Below are positions 58,188 to 64,000 of a stretch of DNA of 64,000 nt, one piece after another. How positions within the stretch are numbered: the stretch's first letter is position 1; the number at the start of each line of letters is the position of its first letter. Made by a program: the position numbers and the translations under genes. Origin of the DNA: Gnetum montanum. Taxonomy: Eukaryota > Streptophyta > Gnetopsida > Gnetales > Gnetaceae. The notes below the pieces were generated by a model that saw only the letters and a list, made by a program, of their open reading frames with translations, made no database searches and was not told the origin of the DNA. The DNA is taken from the NCBI GenBank assembly GCA_015680685.1, contig MNCI01033529.1, positions 855,627 through 919,626 of the forward strand, given 5' to 3'.

Positions 58188-59460
58188 CTGATCATTGACT
58201 GGTGAGGCGGTAAGCCGTGTAGCTATGGCTTGTCCCTTCGTTGATGATTAGGTCACATAGTGTAAATCAAATTCCACCATTATAGCTTTCCATTGTGCTA
58301 TCTTGCTACTTTCATATAAGTAATTCGTGATAGCCCAAAGTATGTTGCTTTTGCATATAATATTTACCTGGCTATGGAACAGGTAGTGTCTCCAATTTTT
58401 TAGCGCAAATACTAAAGTGATGCAATTCCTTTCCACTTCGTTGTATTTCGCTTTGTATGCTATCAACACATGGCTCAAGTAATAGACTGGGATTTCAGAG
58501 CTATCCTCTCTTTTTTGGCATAATAGTATTGCGATAGACGTGTCTAAAGTAGCAAGGTAGATGTAGAAAGGCTTATCCCTCTATGGTGGGTAAATAGTTG
58601 GGAGGTGTAAAAGCTCTTTCATCAAGTCATCAAAGGCTTGTTAACACTGTGTTATCCACTCAAAGTTAAACCCTTTCTTTAATAAGTGTTGCATAGTCTG
58701 TAACTTGTTAGTCAACTTTGCTATGAACCTTCTGATAAACTAAAATCTACCTTGCAACTCACATAATTCTTTAAGGTTGGTAGGATGTGCTAGGTTAAAG
58801 ATGGCCTTAACTTTGTCAAGGTCCACTTGTATCCCAGCCTCCGATACTACAAACCCTAGCATGCGTTTGGTTTTAGCCTAGAAAACACACTTCTTTGGAT
58901 TAAGACACAAGTTGTTCCTATGACAATGCTTGAGGACTACATCTAGATCAGTGGGATGATCAGTAGCCATCTTAGACTTGACTATTATGTCATCCATGTA
59001 ATCATTGAGTCTCTCTAGGAGGTAGTCACTAAATATGTAGGTCATGGCTCATTGGTAGGTTGCTCTAGCATTCTTTAGACCAAAGGGCATCATAGTGTAA
59101 CAAAAAGTTTCCCAACGGGTCATGAACGTAGTTGTCAACTGATGCTCTAGGTTAATGTAGATTTGATTGTATCCCAAGAACCCATCCATAAAGGATAATA
59201 AAGTATGACTAGCTGTAGTGTCAATAAGTTGGTAGATACTTGGCAACGGGAAATCATCTTTAATTATTGCTTTGTTCAGATCTTGGAAGTCTATACAGAT
59301 TCATATAACTCCTATTTTCTTAGAGACTACAATGATGTTTGATACCCATTCTGAGTAATCAACCACGTGAATGAAGCTTGCTTGGTATAGCTTAGTAATT
59401 TTATCACATACGACTAGTACAATTTCTAGTTTAATTTTCTAAGCCTTTTGTTTAATCGAT
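58188..59460 (-). pseudogene. pol: Outer Y reverse transcriptase and Ty3-type RNase H
   Basis: Broken minus-strand pol. RT pieces: FMDGFLGYNQIYINLEHQL and TMMPFGLKNARATYQ (59246-59049), then the NDYMDDIIVKSK-like catalytic pair near 59000-58970 and the thumb to 58740. The Ty3-type RNase H follows, with YKAKYNEVERNCITLVFALKNWRHYLF (58478-58380) and SNILWAITNYLYESSKIAQWKAI. Order and sequence match Z and Y'. Confidence 0.8.
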
Positions 59461-60230
59461 TTAATACATGGGTCCAAGATAGTGTTATGTTGTATTAACC
59501 ATGGGTCTAAGCCTAACATGCCATTATAGGACCATGCAAATACTTTGACGTTGTCTTGGAGGACTTTAGCTACATCTTTTTACATTTGTTGGTCTAGGAG
59601 GGAGATAATTTTTAGTGTCCTTATTTTTCCCCTGGATGTTGTCACTAGTACTTTGATGAGAGAGTCCTTGATCATGTCCTTAGCCTCTATGTCTAAGGCT
59701 TGGACCAAATGTTCTAGCCAATCTAGGAATGTTTCCAGGGATGTTACAGTGTTATCAGTGGATGATTCCCAATCTATTGACTCTAGGTTTAAATGTCTTA
59801 CAAGCTTGCCATGACGACCTATCAAGGTTAGAAGTGAGTGTAGATCATGCTGCATGGCCATGAACAGTTGGCATTCATGGGGATTAGAACTAGTGTTATG
59901 TATCGTGGAGCATAAGTTCTGATACCCCACCTCCTCACCATCATTAGGAGGGGGACCATCATTTGATAGAGAACCCGTTATACATGGGTTCATCATCTCC
60001 AATTTCACTTAGGATATGCGGGACCCATTTGTCCTTCAATAGTGTATAATGGCTCTCCTGCCTTGAGTCCCTTATACGTTGTGTAGCTGTGGGATGATAA
60101 TCCCTCGTGTCAAAATCACCTATAACGTATTTAGCATAAAGCTGTGTCATGCTGATTTGTGCAAGAGCACAGAGGAGCATGTTTGGGACTGATCGATCTA
60201 GAGGTAACATGATGTTACCTTGCAAGTCTT
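59461..60230 (-). pseudogene. Outer Y region upstream of RT
   Basis: Frames at 60225-59959 and 60008-59580 (for example SLETFLDWLEHLVQALDIEAKDMIKDSLIKVL) correspond to sequence just upstream of RT in Z (46000-46230). They are open for 88 and 142 codons but I recognise no domain. Protease and gag are absent beyond this point; the W leader follows. Confidence 0.5.
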
Positions 60231-60559
60231 TCCATCACAGCTGTTCATCTTGATGGAGGATAAAGGTAAAGTCTGGTATGTACACATCAGGATGAGTATA
60301 TACCACTCAGTATTGTTGAGGAATTGGCAAATTTTGGTTATGTGTTTTTGACTGTCGACTGTTTCTAGTATTATCCCTAGGTGGTGTAATGCTCTTATGA
60401 GAAGAAGAAGAAGATATTATGTCTTATTAGTGCACTATTTAACCATTATATAATTTTTCTTTTAATTAACCCTAAGGTTCGTTTAAGCTCCCAATGATGT
60501 GAGTGATTTCCTATGTTCTACTTAGCACACAAACACTTAGTCCCTGGCAACAGAGCCAA
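60231..60559 (-). other. W leader and primer-binding site
   Basis: Minus strand TTGGCTCTGTTGCCAGGGAC (60540-60559) directly inside the W LTR is a primer-binding site, similar to the tRNA-Asp-type sites of many plant gypsy elements. The leader toward 60231 is AT-rich with a GAA run (60401-60416). No W gag follows; the sequence changes into outer Y pol, so W is truncated or recombined. Confidence 0.65.
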
Positions 60560-61267
60560 TGATGAGTGGCAAGATACCCCTACACTCAACCATACGAATA
60601 CGAGTGTAGCATGTCTGATCCAGTCAAACTCCATAGACTAAGTGCCTACACACCTTATGAAACAGTTAAGGTTAATCATTCATTGTCTTCCCAGACTTAC
60701 TTGTAGTTGTCACGGTGTATGGTTAAGTAAGTCTGAGGTATATGATTTTTATGTCTTTTCGGTTTATCTCCTATGCTAACAAGGTGAAGGGTGAAGAGAC
60801 TAATTGACTAACTCTAACTAACTAACTAAGTCTAAATTAACCTAGCATCAGCATCCGTTCCCACTTACCATTCTCACCCTGAACCAATGCAACCTTGATT
60901 ACCAAATGCTAATCATTGTGGGGATCACCAAGCGTAACGCACGTGCTCGAAGTGGTCGTACTAAGTTACTTAACTAGGAGAGAAGGGTTGAGAGATATTT
61001 AATAACTAATAAAGCATTTAAATAATAAATAATAGTAAATAAAATCCTAATTAGCCTATTCCATGCACTATAAGGTTTATCCAAGAAGTTCTTCTTTATT
61101 GTCATACACAAACTTGTGTTAAAGTACAATGTCTGCTCAAATAAAGATCTATTCACTTTGGAGTTCCTACTACGGGCACATGCAAAATATTCTATCTCTG
61201 GAGGGGAAAAACTACTAGATTTTCACTATGGTCTAGGCCTAGAATGGAAAAAAAGGGAGAGTCGCCT

Positions 61268-61279
61268 CTTATTTATAGA
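61268..61279 (-). promoter_or_regulatory. TATA box of W LTR
   Basis: Minus strand CTATAAATAAG, about 15 bp downstream of the palindrome array in the direction of transcription. Confidence 0.6.
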
Positions 61280-61292
61280 CCTGGTGGCACAC

Positions 61293-61370
61293 CGCGATAT
61301 TGCATACGCGATATCCCGAGGGATGCAATATCGTGATGGCCACGATATCGTGTACATGATATCGCAGCCC
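61293..61370 (-). promoter_or_regulatory. Tandem palindromes upstream of the W promoter
   Basis: Decayed copies of the CGATATCGCGT half-site palindromes seen intact at 1-75. Most differences are CG to TG or CA (for example GCGTACGCG is GCATACGCG or GTGTACATG), as methylated CpG decay would give. Their place next to the TATA box suggests a promoter role; that is inference. Confidence 0.5.
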
Positions 61371-61391
61371 ATGTGATATGGCGTCCCATCA

Positions 61392-64000
61392 ATAACTATC
61401 CAATATGGGCTACCAATTACAATTTTGCACTAACATTTCTTGAATATGGGCTTTTTCCATCTAGATTTCTTTTTCGTTAATCTACTTATACATGCCAACC
61501 TAATCCCAGAAGTGCTTCTTCAACTTCTCATGCTTTTTGGCCTCATTCTACCACATTCTTATTTTGATTGAAGACTTTTATTAAATTGTGTGAACCTCCT
61601 CCATGGAGAGGGTTTGATTCTCTCTAGCCAATCTATTAATTTCCTACTTGATGCTCACTAGTTATTCTCTTAACTAGTGAACACTTTTTTCTAGGATTGT
61701 ATTTTTATTTTTCTACAGTGGTCAATCATGCATTGTTTGTAGCAAGTTTTTTATTTTCTTTTTGCATGGTAGTTAATGCCTTCTTATGGACATAGGATTG
61801 TGCTTCAATAGTAGATGCATTCCATATCACCTTCTCCTTTTCTTACTTTGTAGTTTTGTTATCTTTGATCAATTTGTTTAGCTACTCTATTTTGAAGTGG
61901 TCCAATTGTTCAGGTGCAACAAACTAGGAAAGGTCCAACATTGAGTCTAACCTAATATTGAGTAGTCAATATTATGATTATGGAATTTACATTAAATGAG
62001 GGTAATAAGCATGGAAAATCAAGCTTTGGGATTGATGAGAAGGTTTTAGGTTAAGTCCATAGTTCTAGGTTAAGTAGGAAATCATATGTAGGTACCTAAA
62101 GTGTGAGAATATGAGTCATTGATGTTGAAAGCTTCAAAAGACACAAGAAAAGGGGTATCATACCAAGGTTGTGGAAAAAATCAGTTACATTATAACAAAA
62201 AGCATGAAATTTAATAATTATGCACTTGGAAGGTAAAAATCATGTGTTTGTATCAAATAAGTACAAGTTACAATAGTTACATAAGTGGGTCCTCCTCAAA
62301 GTAGGCTCTAGCCCATAATACCATTGTGTAACTACACCTAAAAATGTCGATATGCATTGAAGGGATTGAATGCAATGCATAATTGTGAAACAAAACACAC
62401 ATATTAAAACCATCAATTTGAGAAAATAACTCTATGTTACACAAAACCACAACTTAGGAACATAGGGACAATGAGATGAGATGGACTATAGAAAGGATTG
62501 TAAGAATTATGATGTAAGGTGTCTTACCAGAGGCATAATGAATCCTTGTGTGTAATTAATGGGTAAATAACCATTAGCCCTTCCTTCCAAAATTCAAACC
62601 AAGTCCAACCACATTTCAGTGACATCACATCATTTCATCACTTCGGCTAACAACCGTAAGACTACCATAGTTGCAAGGAGCAACATCATTTGCATTTTGT
62701 CCAAGGGAGGAGTTTATCGATGACACTTTTTTTTTTATGGAAGTTTGAGAAGTTGCCAACCTTTAGGCATGGGTACATGTATTTCTAGTGGAACCCTCAA
62801 AAATTTATTCAATGCCATTTTATGTTACTCTTACTCCCATTTGTTGTTAGATCTACAAAAATATAATTATAACCTTAGCAACATGATAGAACATACATAA
62901 GTGGCCAAAGAGAATCCACAAATCTCCTTGATGTCACATCCTTCACATTCTTCTTTGGTTCTTCACTTTTCTATCTAGGCACAATGATTATGAATTTATT
63001 TTGAGTTTCAAGTGATGGAAAAGGATATCATTATAAGCAAGGTAAGAACCTCTTATTAATAGAATGAGTGGATGGGTGATGTGGCTTACTATCTGAATAA
63101 TCAGTCCCTTATGACTTGACAACATAGCGAAAACCTCACATCAATGGGCTACATGATCATTTTATGTACAAGCAAGATTACTAATAAATAAAATGAAAAC
63201 AAAATGTGGAGAAGGTTGAAAATATAGGAAATATTGTATCAAGAAATAAGAAAATGAAAAAAAATTGTAAAACAAAAAGATGAAAAATACTTATTAATTC
63301 TGGAGATTAGAATTGAGGATTTTCCCCATGACTAAATGGTTGGCCATGGTAATAATTAATAAGTGGATAGGTTGGATGCATGCATGTATAAAACATTCTT
63401 AACCTTTCATGTTTGAGCCACTGGGTGTCTCTTGGTTTAGTAACAACTATGTAGATAAACTACTATTCACACACTTGGTTGTTAAATGCATGGTAGGTTA
63501 GGGGATGAGTTGTGATAATGTTACAAATGTCTGGCCCATGATTACACCTTGGATCATGATATGGTATGCATGGATTTATGTGTCTCCCCACACTGCTAGA
63601 TTCATTGCATCAGTCCGGTGTTAAAGTAATAATGGATGGTGGACCTTATTTAATACCAAAGGACAATGGTTGTGAAAAGGGAGGCATTGCAGTAGTTTGA
63701 GATTGTTCTAGTTTGGGTGATGTTGTATCTCCATGGGTGTTGCACTTTCACCTAGGGCCTATCTTTAAAAAAGCACATTTTTGAGTTTACGGTGGGGACC
63801 TACTAGTATCAACATGTCTATGCACATTTGTAGCACAAGTGGCATTCATTTGTTAAGATTGGGCTGTCAAACTTTCCTATGTCACTGATGGTGGCATGTG
63901 ATGAGGTGGGGTATGAGAAAATTGAGGATAGGATGAATGGTAAGAGGCATGAGGTGGTGATCCTTCAAGAGATGTCATGGGTTGATGGTACTCAAGAGAG
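61392..64000. other. Region without supported genes
   Basis: No frame longer than about 60 codons with coding character. The minus strand at 61480-61900 has stop-riddled coiled-coil-like stretches (ENQTLSMEEV, EAKKHEKLKKHF). At 62300-62323 the minus strand reads CAATGGTATTATGGGC next to TGTGTAAC, possibly a decayed primer-binding site beside an LTR edge. 63500-64000 could be a Pro/His-rich gag start on the minus strand. None is firm. Confidence 0.4.

Larger units (their letters stand above)
60560..61391 (-). repeat. W-family 5' LTR (832 bp)
   Basis: Edges TGATGAGTGGC and TCCCATCA, with the primer-binding site on the low side. It contains a TATA box (61268-61279) and a decayed palindrome array (61293-61370) upstream of it. 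The terminal 100 bp match 1-100 of the window. Confidence 0.75.

Noticed and set aside
36044-61396. ATAAT before 36049 and ATAAC after 61391 as a target duplication for one giant hybrid element
   Set aside because: The two LTRs belong to unrelated families, and the sequence right of 61391 does not continue the integrase that is interrupted at 36048. A 4-of-5 match is likely chance.
1-64000. tRNA, rRNA or other structured RNA genes
   Set aside because: No cloverleaf-like segment with A and B boxes and no rRNA core sequence was found on reading both strands.

Overview
The window looks like intergenic DNA from a large, repeat-packed seed-plant nuclear genome. It has no intact host gene, rRNA, tRNA or bacterial feature. 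Nearly everything down to about 61.4 kb is Ty3/gypsy LTR retrotransposon inserted into other Ty3/gypsy elements. Plant origin rests on Tat-type pol genes (RT, RNase H, a second plant/archaeal-type RNase H, integrase), long LTRs with TATA boxes, and a captured fragment of a plant-type HMG-CoA reductase mRNA. The species cannot be named from sequence alone. Family names X, Y, Z and W below are my own labels.

Layout, left to right. 1-100 is the edge of a W LTR inserted in the gag gene of element X1 (101-881, minus strand). X1's LTR A (882-4685) is unusually long and carries the HMG-CoA reductase fragment in its U3. It abuts a plus-strand Tat pol fragment, Y' (4686-7983). The pair 'LTR + Y' fragment' is repeated as LTR B plus fragment (7984-14709). 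LTR B is a mosaic, C-like at one end and A-like at the other, as expected from unequal recombination between LTRs A and C. Next comes X2 (14710-26959, minus strand), a nearly complete 12.25-kb element with LTRs C and D, a 262-N assembly gap in gag, a plant-type RNase H lying BEFORE reverse transcriptase, and an extra ORF after integrase. Y' resumes at 26960 and ends in a piece of its 3' LTR (27518-27725).

27.7-33.8 kb is AT-rich and without genes. It contains a diverged tandem array of about 190-bp units (30.4-33.1 kb), many with a hairpin. 33.8-36.05 kb is another plus-strand Tat pol remnant, cut by the 3' LTR (36049-37921) of a minus-strand element, 'outer Y'. The integrase of outer Y is split by element Z (40195-56896), a complete 16.7-kb Tat element with two 1251-bp LTRs and a 5-bp target duplication. 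Inside Z, between protease and RT, lies a multi-exon gene on the opposite strand. Outer Y resumes at 56897 and runs to about 60.2 kb, where it meets the leader, primer-binding site and 5' LTR of a W element (60560-61391). The last 2.6 kb shows no gene I can support.

Most coding regions are dead, with in-frame stops, frameshifts and changed catalytic residues. The insertion order readable from the junctions is: Y' before X1 and X2, X1 before W-left, X1 and X2 before the tandem duplication, the plus-strand Y remnant before outer Y, and outer Y before Z.
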